Origin: Novispirillum itersonii subsp. itersonii ATCC 12639
Lineage (GTDB): Bacteria; Pseudomonadota; Alphaproteobacteria; Rhodospirillales; Rhodospirillaceae
Length of the DNA stretch: 64,000 bases
Assembly: GCF_000381985.1 (NCBI RefSeq)
Contig: NZ_KB907343.1
Coordinates: forward strand, 1 to 64,000
Direction of reading: 5' to 3'
Positions within the stretch are counted from its first letter, which is position 1, and each line of letters starts with the position of its first letter. Under the pieces are notes generated by a model. The model had not been told where the DNA came from and did no database searches. It saw nothing but the letters and a program-made list of their open reading frames with translations. Made by a program: the position numbers and the translations under genes. Of this stretch, positions 1 to 9,983 are shown piece after piece.

Positions 1-995
1 AACCCGACCGCCAGCATCATCCACCGCGCCCGCACCGCCTCCGCCATCACCTCGGACTCCGGGGCGCTGACGATCAGCACCCACCGTTCCGCAACACCGT
101 CAACCCCGAACGCCGTCGCGCTGACCAAACTCGGCACACCCGTGACCGGGTCGGCCATTGCCCGCAAAATTGACCCGCCCGCCCGCACATCTGTCAGCAG
201 ACGCAGAAGCTCCGGGTTGTCCACCGGCCTGCTGACTGCGGCGTCATCCGGGGTGGCGACCCACTTATCATCATGCGACACCACCATCGCAGAGCCACCG
301 GCATAAGTCTTGATCTCAGCAGCCCGCTTCTGCAGCGTAGTCAGCGGAATATCGACGGAGATCACCCCAATCGCCTCATCCGCCAGATCAAGGATCGGCG
401 TGGCGATGGAGGCCATCAGCGTCGGTACCCCCAGAACATCATCCAGATAGGGCGGCGTCAGAATGGTCCGCCGGGTCTGCAGGGGATGGTCATACCAGAT
501 CTTCTCCGCATCACTGCCAGTCAGCGGTGCAATCGCCGTACGGGCAACGCCCTTGTCGTCACGCGCTGCATACAGCAGGAACCGCCCCTTCTCATCCCCC
601 AGATCCGTTCCGGCATAACGCCGGTCCTGGCCATCAAAATCAGCCTGAAATCCCCCGAAGAAGCCGATGTAGTCCGGGTTGTTGATCAGTTCCTTCCGCA
701 GGACCTGCGCGAACAGATCCCGGTCGAAGCCATTTTCATTCTGCAGGAAGGCATGGGCAATCCCGGTCCCGGACCGGGCGACAGAACGGGCGCGGAGCAA
801 CAGGCCGGACATCGCCTCCGCCTGTTCTGCCGCCCGCCCCTGCAGGGCTTCCCGCGCCCGGGCCCGGGCGGAGTCAGTCAGGGTGTCAGACGCGTACCAG
901 ATCACCGCCAGCAGTGAAGCCAGCACCGTCGCCAGAAACGGGACCAAAATCTGGCGGCGTAACGACCCCCTTGCCCCGGCTGCGCTCTTTTTCAT
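1..995 (-). CDS. Membrane-bound dCache sensor protein, N-terminal part (probable chemoreceptor)
   Basis: The gene starts at an ATG at 995 behind a GGGGGAGA ribosome binding site and runs off the left edge, so about 331 residues are visible. A short basic N-terminus (MKKSAAGARGSLRRQ) is followed by a membrane segment at about residues 15-35. A long extracytoplasmic region follows, with Cache-type features such as the stretch reading IGVISVDIPL. A second hydrophobic stretch begins at the cut edge (MMLAVG). This layout is that of a double-Cache ligand receptor. The output domain (methyl-accepting, GGDEF or kinase) lies outside the window, so only the sensor class can be called. A methyl-accepting chemotaxis protein is the commonest arrangement. 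Confidence 0.75.
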   Translation of the reverse strand, partial: MKKSAAGARGSLRRQILVPFLATVLASLLAVIWYASDTLTDSARARAREALQGRAAEQAEAMSGLLLRARSVARSGTGIAHAFLQNENGFDRDLFAQVLRKELINNPDYIGFFGGFQADFDGQDRRYAGTDLGDEKGRFLLYAARDDKGVARTAIAPLTGSDAEKIWYDHPLQTRRTILTPPYLDDVLGVPTLMASIATPILDLADEAIGVISVDIPLTTLQKRAAEIKTYAGGSAMVVSHDDKWVATPDDAAVSRPVDNPELLRLLTDVRAGGSILRAMADPVTGVPSLVSATAFGVDGVAERWVLIVSAPESEVMAEAVRARWMMLAVG

Positions 996-1166
996 TCCCG
1001 AAGTCTCCCCCCGGCAAGGTTATGCCCCACCGTTTTCTCTCTGTTTACCGCATCATTGTCCCGGGCCCGTCCGCACCGGGGAAATCTGCGTCAGCAGAGT
1101 AACATAGATGTCACTTTTGGCAGCTTCTAAAGTGATCACATTACCGCCACGCCTGATCCACCCATG

Positions 1167-1205
1167 AAAAAACCGCTGCCGGGGTCCTCTCCGGCAGCGG
1201 TTTTT
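1167..1205 (-). terminator. Rho-independent terminator downstream of thiC
   Basis: A near-perfect inverted repeat (CCGCTGCCGG / CCGGCAGCGG) is flanked by A-runs on one side and T-runs on the other, so it can act in both directions. It lies 20 bases past the thiC stop and ends the thiC transcript. Confidence 0.9.
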
Positions 1206-1224
1206 CTCAGATCTCAAACAGATA

Positions 1225-3561
<2,337 letters not shown>

Positions 3562-4593
3562 ATGTCCAATCCCGAGCGGATCGTTGCCCTCGCCGAAAAA
3601 GTATCAACCGTCACCACCGCCAAAATGAACACCATCCACCAGATCACAGGATCGGTGCGGATGCTGGCGCTGAATGCCCTGATTGAAGCCAACCGCGCCG
3701 GTCAGCACGGTAAAGGCTTTGCCGTCGTGGCGACTGAAGTGAAATCCATCTCTCAGGCCATCACCGACGTGGCAAAAGAGCTGGAGCAGGAACTGGCGGG
3801 CAGCGCCCGGGATCTGTCTCTGCTTGGGCGTGGGCTGGTTGAGCATGTGCGCGGCACCCGGCTGGCCGACCTGTCCCTCAACATGATCGAGATCATCGAC
3901 CGGAATCTGTACGAACGGTCCTGCGACGTACGGTGGTGGGCCACCGATGCCGCCGTTGTCGATGCCATCACCACCCCGACCCCGGCGACCGCACGCCGGG
4001 CGACGGAGCGGCTGGGGGTGATCCTGTCGTCCTATACGGTTTATCTCGATCTGTGGGTGATTGATGCCAAAGGCTCCGTCATTGCCAATGGCCGCCCCGA
4101 CCGCTATCCGCAGGCGGTGGGCCGGTCGGTGCCGCAGGGTGAGATTTTCCGCCGGGCCATGAACACACAGGACGGCGGGGACTTTGTGGTCGGGGATATC
4201 CGCACCTATGATGCCCTCGGCGGGGCACAGGCTGCGGTGTATGCCACCGCGATCCGGGAAAGGGGCGATACGGATGGCGCTCCGGTCGGGGTTCTGGCCA
4301 TCTTCTTTGACTGGCAGCCACAGGCGGAGGCCGTCGTCAAAGGCGTGCGCCTCAGCGATGAGGAACGGGCCAACAGCCGCTGCCTGCTGCTGGATTCCAA
4401 CGGGCGGGTCATTGCTGCCTCAGATGGGCAGGGCGTCCTGACGGAAACCCTGCGACTGGACACCGGGGGGGCAGACCGCGGCCATATCGCTGCCGAAGAT
4501 GGCACCGTCACCGGCTTTGCCCTGACACCGGGCTACGAAACCTATGCCGGACTGGGCTGGTACGGGGTCATCGTGCAGTCCGTGCCGCAATAA
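3562..4593 (+). CDS. Soluble chemoreceptor-like protein: MCP signalling tip followed by a Cache-like domain
   Basis: This 343-residue protein starts at an ATG behind GGAGG. Residues about 20-65 match the hairpin tip of methyl-accepting chemotaxis proteins (LALNALIEANRAGQHGKGFA then VVATEVKSIS), the part that contacts CheA and CheW. The rest resembles a Cache sensor (CDVRWWATD, then WVIDAKGSVIANGRPDR). No transmembrane segment or signal peptide is visible, so both parts should be cytoplasmic. The order is reversed compared with a normal receptor, and the usual long coiled-coil with methylation sites is missing. It may be a soluble redox or ligand sensor feeding a chemosensory array, but function is inferred from domains only. 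Confidence 0.75.
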   Translation: MSNPERIVALAEKVSTVTTAKMNTIHQITGSVRMLALNALIEANRAGQHGKGFAVVATEVKSISQAITDVAKELEQELAGSARDLSLLGRGLVEHVRGTRLADLSLNMIEIIDRNLYERSCDVRWWATDAAVVDAITTPTPATARRATERLGVILSSYTVYLDLWVIDAKGSVIANGRPDRYPQAVGRSVPQGEIFRRAMNTQDGGDFVVGDIRTYDALGGAQAAVYATAIRERGDTDGAPVGVLAIFFDWQPQAEAVVKGVRLSDEERANSRCLLLDSNGRVIAASDGQGVLTETLRLDTGGADRGHIAAEDGTVTGFALTPGYETYAGLGWYGVIVQSVPQ

Positions 4594-4616
4594 CGGGGGC
4601 AGAAGCCGGGAAAGGG

Positions 4617-4946
4617 TCAGTGACTGGATCCGCTGACCGTCAGACCGACCACCCCGGCAATCACCAGACCGATACAGGCAATCTTAAAGGGGGTCAGCTG
4701 TTCCCCGAACAGCTGCCAGCCGATCAGGGCGATCACCGTGGTGCCGATGCCTGACCAGATGGTGTAAGCCACGGAGACATCGATCTTCTTCAGGGCCAGT
4801 GTCAGCATGGTGAAACTGATGGCATAAAGCACGAACAGCGCCACGCTCGGCACCGGGCGGGTGAACCCTTCCGACAGTTTCATACTGGTGGTGCCAGCCA
4901 CCTCAAACACGATTGCGCCAGCCAGAAACAGCCAGTACAGGGTCAT
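4617..4946 (-). CDS. Small multidrug resistance (SMR/EmrE-type) exporter
   Basis: This 109-residue protein with four membrane helices follows EmrE closely. It has the essential glutamate in helix 1 (FEVAGTT, Glu15), the motif MKLSEGFTR and the helix 3 motif YTIWSGIGT. Such proteins act as antiparallel dimers that exchange protons for quaternary ammonium or other cationic compounds. The match is closer to the Qac/EmrE subtype than to the guanidinium (Gdx) subtype, judged from these motifs only. The ATG overlaps the truA stop in an ATGA, so the gene is probably translationally coupled to truA. Confidence 0.9.
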   Translation of the reverse strand: MTLYWLFLAGAIVFEVAGTTSMKLSEGFTRPVPSVALFVLYAISFTMLTLALKKIDVSVAYTIWSGIGTTVIALIGWQLFGEQLTPFKIACIGLVIAGVVGLTVSGSSH

Positions 4947-5734
4947 CGGGTCTCTCCGTCGCGGCCGGGCAGGGGATGCTGTAAGCCTGCGGCATTCTCA
5001 TACCGCACCGCCCGGAAGTAAAGCCCGGTCGGCGGTGCCGTCGGCCCGGCCTTCGCCCGGTTCCGGGCCTCCAGCGCCCGGCGCACATCGTCATGGCTCC
5101 AGCGGCCCAGACCGACCAGGGACAGCGTCCCGATAATATTGCGGACCTGATGATGCAGGAACGACCGGGCGCGGACGAACATCTCAACATGCTCGCCCTG
5201 ACGGGACACCACCAGCTCATCAATGGTTTTCACCGGGCTGTTGGCCTGACATTCCGCAGCCCGGAAGCTGGTGAAATCATGTTGCCCGACCAGTTCCTGC
5301 CCGGCGGCATGCATGGCATCGGCATCCAGCGGCTGGGGCACCCACCACACTTTTCCCGCCTCCAGAACCGCCGGGGCCCGACGGTTGAGGATGCGATAGA
5401 CGTAAGACCGTTCCACTGCGGAAAACCGGGCATGAAATGTGTCGTCGACCTCCTCGGCCTCCACCACCGCCACCGGATGCGGCCGCAGGTGGGCGTTCAG
5501 GGCCTCCCGCACTTTCCGGGCCGGATCAGCGCGGACCAGATCGACATGCGCCACCTGACCATAAGCATGCACACCGGCGTCGGTACGCCCGGCAGCATGG
5601 GCGGTCACGGTTTCGCCGGTATAGCGCAGCACAGCCTGTTCCAGCGCGCCCTGTACCGACAGGCCGTTATCCTGCCGCTGCCAGCCGACAAACGGCCCGC
5701 CATCATATTCAAGGGTCAGTTTATAACGCGGCAT
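4943..5734 (-). CDS. truA: tRNA pseudouridine(38-40) synthase TruA
   Basis: The enzyme isomerises uridines 38-40 in the anticodon arm of many tRNAs. The 263-residue frame begins MPRYKLTLEYDG and contains the catalytic motif GRTDAGVHA with Asp52. A second conserved block is RSFLHHQVRNIIG. Length fits the family. In many alphaproteobacteria truA follows def and fmt directly. Here a LysE-type gene on the opposite strand sits between fmt and truA. Confidence 0.97.
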   Translation of the reverse strand: MPRYKLTLEYDGGPFVGWQRQDNGLSVQGALEQAVLRYTGETVTAHAAGRTDAGVHAYGQVAHVDLVRADPARKVREALNAHLRPHPVAVVEAEEVDDTFHARFSAVERSYVYRILNRRAPAVLEAGKVWWVPQPLDADAMHAAGQELVGQHDFTSFRAAECQANSPVKTIDELVVSRQGEHVEMFVRARSFLHHQVRNIIGTLSLVGLGRWSHDDVRRALEARNRAKAGPTAPPTGLYFRAVRYENAAGLQHPLPGRDGETR

Positions 5735-5944
5735 TGCCCTGATTCTGCTGTTGGGAAGACAGTCCCCCGTGTGTAGCGCCTGCCGCCTGCCCCCGCAACG
5801 GCGATACCGGGAGAGCAGCGGATTTTCAGCATTCAGGGCTAGAAAATCTAATCACTCCCCCCATTGACGCCCCACCGACCGCAGATCAACACTGACCTCC
5901 GGCGGATCCAAGAGTCCGCCAGCTCCCCACCCCACGAGGTCATC

Positions 5945-6568
5945 ATGTCGCTGCAAACCTGGCTGCTGTACGTCACCACAGTCTTCTTCGTGTCCGGCAC
6001 CCCCGGCCCGAACATGCTGCTGACGATGACCCATGGCATTCATTACGGGGTGCGCCGCACCACGATCACCTGTCTGGGGCTGGCCAGTGGCCTCAGCCTG
6101 ATTATGGCCGGATCCGCAGCCGGGCTTGGGGCCCTGCTGGCCGCGTCGGAAACGCTGTTTACCGTCGTCAAATATGCCGGGGCAGCCTATCTGGTCTATC
6201 TGGGTATCAAGGTCTGGCGGTCCACCCCCACCCCGGTATCGGAATCCGGTGGGGCCGCCGGGCAGCAGTCCGCCTGGGGTCTGTTCCGCAGCGGCTTTCT
6301 GGTGTCGATGAGCAACCCGAAAGCGTTTGTCTTCTTCACCGCGCTGTTCCCGCAGTTCATGGATGCCAGCCAGCCGCAGGCAGAACAGCTGGCGGTTCTG
6401 GCCGCCACCTTCTTTGCCATTGAGCTGTCGTGGAACTTTCTCTACGCCGCTGGCGGAGCCCGTATGGCCCGCTGGCTGAACACCGCCCGCCGCCTGAAGA
6501 TGGTCAATCAGGTTTCCGGCGGCGTGTTCGTCGGGGCCGGTCTTCTGCTGACCAGTGTCTCGCGCTGA
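5945..6568 (+). CDS. LysE/RhtB family amino acid exporter
   Basis: This 207-residue membrane protein has about six hydrophobic segments. The start chosen is the ATG at 5945 with GAGG nine bases upstream. The frame is open 81 bases further, but that stretch lacks family similarity. Family motifs are clear: SGTPGPNMLL near residue 15, VVKYAGAAYLVYLGIKVWR in the middle and NPKAFVFFTALFPQF in the second half. Members export amino acids such as homoserine, threonine, lysine or leucine, and the substrate cannot be told from sequence. It lies alone on the plus strand between truA and fmt and has its own terminator. Confidence 0.92.
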   Translation: MSLQTWLLYVTTVFFVSGTPGPNMLLTMTHGIHYGVRRTTITCLGLASGLSLIMAGSAAGLGALLAASETLFTVVKYAGAAYLVYLGIKVWRSTPTPVSESGGAAGQQSAWGLFRSGFLVSMSNPKAFVFFTALFPQFMDASQPQAEQLAVLAATFFAIELSWNFLYAAGGARMARWLNTARRLKMVNQVSGGVFVGAGLLLTSVSR

Positions 6569-6582
6569 TCCCACCCCATAAG

Positions 6583-6616
6583 AAACAGGCCGGAAAACCC
6601 CTTTCCGGCCTGTTTT
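6583..6616 (+). terminator. Bidirectional terminator between the LysE-type gene and fmt
   Basis: The arms AAACAGGCCGGAAA and TTTCCGGCCTGTTT form a 14-bp hairpin with a short loop, followed by TTTTATTTTA. It ends both the exporter and the convergent def-fmt transcript. Confidence 0.9.
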
Positions 6617-6649
6617 ATTTTATCTCAGTACGGTTCAGGCCAGTGCGGC

Positions 6650-7570
6650 TCAGGCCAGAACAGTTCCGGCTGACAGCGGTGTGCCCCGCAGAAAATCTGC
6701 GGTCGGCAGAGCCCCCTTTCCCGCCCGCTGCAGACTGAGCAGACGGACACAGGCCCCGTCACCGCAGGCCACCGCCAGCAGGTCATCGGCCACGGTCCCG
6801 GCAGACTGGCCGCTCCGGGTGGTCAGGGCTTCCGCCTGCAACACCTTGATCCGCTGACCATCACTCTCAAACCACGCCCCGGGGAACGGCGACAGACCGT
6901 TAATCTGGCGGGCGACATCCACCGCCGGGCGTGACCAGTCGATCCGGGCCTCCGCCTTGTCGATTTTGGCCGCGTAGGTCACGCCGTCTTCCGGCTGCGG
7001 GACCGCAGGCAGGGTGCCCGCCGCCAGTCGCTCAAGAGCGGTCAGGATCAGACCCGCCCCCTGCTGTGACAGCTGATCGTGCAGGGCGCCGGTGGTCAGG
7101 GTCGGGGTAATGGCAAGGGTGTCGGTCAGCAGCATCGGGCCGGTATCCAGCCCGGCTTCCATCTGCATGATGGTGACCCCGGTCTCGGCATCTCCGCTCA
7201 GGATCGCCCGGTGAATCGGGGCAGCCCCGCGCCAGCGGGGCAACAGGGACGCATGAATGTTGATACAGCCAAGACGCGGCGCATCCAGCACGGCCTGCGG
7301 CAGGATCAGCCCATAGGCTGCCACCACCGCAATATCAGCCTGCAGAGCGGCAAAGTCCGCCTGAGCCTCCGGCGTGCGCAGACTGACCGGATAACGCACA
7401 GAGATCCCCAGCGCTTCAGCAGCCTGCTGGACCGGGCTCGGCCGGTCTTTCTGTCCCCGTCCCGCCGGACGCGGGGGCTGACAGTAAACCGCAACCACAT
7501 CATGACGGGCGGCAATCGCCTGCAGGGCGGGGACCGAGAAATCCGGGGTCCCCATGAAAATGACGCGCAT
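6650..7570 (-). CDS. fmt: Methionyl-tRNA formyltransferase
   Basis: Fmt formylates initiator Met-tRNA using 10-formyl-tetrahydrofolate. The frame gives 306 residues from the ATG at 7570. A GTG lies just before it but is only one base from the AGGAGG, so the ATG is preferred. The N-terminus [15 protein letters not shown] and the catalytic block [17 protein letters not shown] (near residues 104-119) are diagnostic. The start overlaps the def stop, so the two genes form a coupled pair: Def removes the formyl group that Fmt adds. Confidence 0.97.
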   Translation of the reverse strand: MRVIFMGTPDFSVPALQAIAARHDVVAVYCQPPRPAGRGQKDRPSPVQQAAEALGISVRYPVSLRTPEAQADFAALQADIAVVAAYGLILPQAVLDAPRLGCINIHASLLPRWRGAAPIHRAILSGDAETGVTIMQMEAGLDTGPMLLTDTLAITPTLTTGALHDQLSQQGAGLILTALERLAAGTLPAVPQPEDGVTYAAKIDKAEARIDWSRPAVDVARQINGLSPFPGAWFESDGQRIKVLQAEALTTRSGQSAGTVADDLLAVACGDGACVRLLSLQRAGKGALPTADFLRGTPLSAGTVLA

Positions 7571-8130
7571 CACGCCTCCTTCCGGGAGGACCGGGCCACC
7601 GGCACGTATTCCCCCTTCAGGTCCCCGACCTTCTTGGCCTTGGTCAGGCGGCGCACAATCATGTTGCGCTTCAGCGATGACAGATGATCAACAAACAGGG
7701 TCCCGTTCAGATGATCCATCTCATGCTGGATCACCACCGCCAGCAGGCCGTCGGCCTCCCGCTCCCGCAGTTCATTATGCTCGTCGAGATAACGGACGCG
7801 GATCCGCGCCGGGCGCATCACTTCGGCGTATTCTTCCGGCAGCGACAGACAGCCCTCTTCATAGGGGGCCAGATCCTCGGATTCCCAGACGATTTCCGGG
7901 TTGGCCATGCGGATCGGGGCCGGGTCTTCGCCCCGGTCAGCGGCATCCACCACAATCACCCGCTTCAGAACCCCCACCTGCGGGGCGGCAAGACCGACGC
8001 CGGGGGCGGCATACATGGTGTCCAGCATGTCATCCATCAGGGTGACGATGCTGGCATCAACCGCCTCGACCGGGGAAGCCTTGGTTTTCAGGCGCGGATC
8101 GGGGGCGACAATGATCGGAAGCAGGGCCAT
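7570..8130 (-). CDS. def: Peptide deformylase
   Basis: Def is the metalloprotease that removes N-terminal formyl groups from new proteins. All three family motifs are present in the 186-residue frame: [10 protein letters not shown] (about 44-53), EGCLSLP with the metal-ligand Cys94, and QHEMDHLNG with the two metal-ligand histidines at about 136 and 140. It is first in a def-fmt operon on the minus strand. Confidence 0.97.
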   Translation of the reverse strand: MALLPIIVAPDPRLKTKASPVEAVDASIVTLMDDMLDTMYAAPGVGLAAPQVGVLKRVIVVDAADRGEDPAPIRMANPEIVWESEDLAPYEEGCLSLPEEYAEVMRPARIRVRYLDEHNELREREADGLLAVVIQHEMDHLNGTLFVDHLSSLKRNMIVRRLTKAKKVGDLKGEYVPVARSSRKEA

Positions 8131-8254
8131 GGTCTGCCTTTGTGTTCGAAAAAACCGGAATGCGTCCGGCTGAGATAAGCCGCCGCGCCACTGAAATCAA
8201 GAAATCCTGACAGACCGGCCCGTCACCGGGGAGCCATCAAGGCCCCGCCGGGCA

Positions 8255-8293
8255 GAAAAAAGAGTGGCCCCTCTCCGGCAGGAGCAGGGCCAC
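8255..8293 (-). terminator. Terminator downstream of the Ala-rich protein gene
   Basis: On the minus strand GTGGCCC pairs with GGGCCAC, with an inner CTCC/GGAG pair, and the hairpin is followed by TCTTTTTTC. The rest of the 8131-8493 gap, upstream of def, shows no gene. Confidence 0.8.
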
Positions 8294-8444
8294 ATCAAGG
8301 ATCTCTCGACACGATCAAGGGGACACCATCCCTTATGGGCCATGACCTGAAAGCGGTCTGCTGGCCCCATCCCCGCCGGAAACCGGCAGAGGTCACTGCC
8401 GCCACAGGCAAGCCTTACGGCGGGGGCCCGTTCCCAGTACAGGG

Positions 8445-8508
8445 ACCAGATACCCAGATACCCAGATACCCAGATACCCAGATACCCAGATACTCAGATA
8501 CTCAGATC
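8445..8508. repeat. 8-bp tandem repeat (CCCAGATA), eight units, across the stop codon of the neighbouring gene
   Basis: The units are one ACCAGATA, five CCCAGATA, one CTCAGATA and one CTCAGATC, head to tail without gaps. The minus-strand gene ending at 8494 has its TGA inside this array (…LDLSI then stop), so its last codons are repeat-encoded. The unit is not a multiple of three. Confidence 0.97.
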
Positions 8509-9675
8509 GAGCTTGCGCTGATCTTTCGGCTTCTGGGGTTGTGCCGGGGCCTGACGGGCGGCAATTCCCGCCAGTCCTTCAACCACCTGCGTCAGGGTAA
8601 AAGCTGCCAGACCGATTTCGCGGTCGGCTTCCACCAGACTGCTCTGCAGAGCGCGCTGACTGACATCATCCTGCGGCGAAATACCTGCCAGCGCGGTCAG
8701 CGCCGCCTGCCCCTGCCGCAACGTATCTGAGGCCCGGCGTGCAACCTCGGTGATAGCCTGCGCCATCGCCCGGCTCTGACTGTCTTTTTTGCCGCTGTCA
8801 TTTCCGGCAGCCGTGCCGACCGGGGGCAGATCCTCCTGCTCGCCGGGGGCCGTCCGGTGAGAGGTCACTTCCGGCTGTGGCCCCAGCGGATTGCCGACCG
8901 GGGGAATATCCTCGACCTCACCGGAGCTGCTGCGGCTGGCAGCCAGTGCCGCAGCCGCCCGGCGGGCAGCCTGCTCGGCCTTATCATCCGTGTTACCGCC
9001 CGTTGCCCCGTTGCCGCCGTTCTGGCCGGACCCACTGTCCCCACCACTGCGGGCACCGGGCTCCGACGGGCTGATCCCCACCGGGGCAAGATCTTCCACC
9101 CGCTGGCCGGAGGCAATTTCAAACGAGGTCGGCTGCTGAATCTGCTGCGGAGCCGGGGCAGCGGACTGTGCCACCTGCGCCACCATCTCGGTGGCGGGCA
9201 ACACCCCCCCATCGGTCACCGGCCGGGTGACCGATGCCGGAATGGCACCGGAGGCCGCATTGGCGGCAGCGGTGCCGCCGGCAGCCTCAGCCAGAACCTG
9301 CGCCGCGGCGCGGATACTGCGGGCAGCCCCGGCGACCTGCTGGGCTGCGGCACGGGCAGCAACCACATCATTGCGGCTGACCGCCTGCCGGGCCCCGGCT
9401 GCGGCCTCAACCCCGTCAAGACCGGCCAAAATCACCTGCTGGCGACCGGACTGCAGCAACTGTTGCCGGCGCTGACCGCTGTCGCCTGTCGCCCCATCCT
9501 CAAACGACCGGTCAGAGGACGACGAAGCCGACTGCGTGGCACTGAGCGACGCCGCGACCGACTCCAGCATCGCATCAAGGGACTGTATATGATTGACGTC
9601 TGTATCATCCCGCTTGCTGTGCGGGATTGCGAACGATGCGCCGACTGTGCGGGCGCGTTCGACCGGACCGATCAT
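8494..9675 (-). CDS. Unrecognised Ala/Gly-rich low-complexity protein with ED[LI]xPVG repeats
   Basis: The 393-residue frame starts at the ATG at 9675 with GGAGG nine bases upstream. The open frame reaches 9786 but without a better start. I do not recognise a family. Residues about 70-135 and the last 90 residues look helical and alanine-rich. The middle is disordered and rich in Gly, Ser and Pro. Three spaced copies of a short motif occur: VEDLAPVG, VEDIPPVG and QEDLPPVG. No signal peptide or membrane segment is seen. A helical stretch (NDVVAARAAAQQVAGAARSI) resembles one in the protein encoded at 12843-13907 (GDVDRAKAIAQAVKGVLRDI), so the two may be distant paralogues. Confidence 0.75.
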   Translation of the reverse strand: MIGPVERARTVGASFAIPHSKRDDTDVNHIQSLDAMLESVAASLSATQSASSSSDRSFEDGATGDSGQRRQQLLQSGRQQVILAGLDGVEAAAGARQAVSRNDVVAARAAAQQVAGAARSIRAAAQVLAEAAGGTAAANAASGAIPASVTRPVTDGGVLPATEMVAQVAQSAAPAPQQIQQPTSFEIASGQRVEDLAPVGISPSEPGARSGGDSGSGQNGGNGATGGNTDDKAEQAARRAAAALAASRSSSGEVEDIPPVGNPLGPQPEVTSHRTAPGEQEDLPPVGTAAGNDSGKKDSQSRAMAQAITEVARRASDTLRQGQAALTALAGISPQDDVSQRALQSSLVEADREIGLAAFTLTQVVEGLAGIAARQAPAQPQKPKDQRKLDLSI

Positions 9676-9983
9676 GGCTTCTGCCTCCAGGGTGTCGTCC
9701 CCGGAGAATCGGCGTCCTTGCACACGGGGCCTTAAATTACCCGCACACATCCGAAACCAACCGGGATTTTGACAGATCTCCAGCATGGTGCGACTTCTGG
9801 CACCAGTTAGGATGAATCTACCTGATCGTCGCGCGATCTGCCATACCGCGGAGGAACTACGACTCAGACCAACGGCGGCATCCCACCGGGGATACCGCCG
9901 TTCCGTGTGCGTGTAAAATCAGCCGAAGAGAAGGAAACAGCGGGGTTCAGGCCCGCCCGTCACTCCCCCTGCCCACGCGGGTC
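9676..9983. other. Intergenic region with a long hairpin
   Basis: No gene is supported in these 308 bases. A strong hairpin at 9871-9902 (AACGGCGG-C-ATCCC pairing with GGGAT-A-CCGCCGTT) lies 80 bases past the stop of the DUF4139 gene on the minus strand. It has no clear U-tract on either side, so it may be a weak terminator or an RNA stabiliser. The remainder should hold the promoter of the gene starting at 9675. Confidence 0.5.

Noticed and set aside
8335-8730. Plus-strand frame containing a repeated peptide DTQIPRY
   Set aside because: The peptide repeat only reflects the 8-bp DNA microsatellite read in triplets. There is no ribosome binding site, and the frame overlaps the minus-strand gene.
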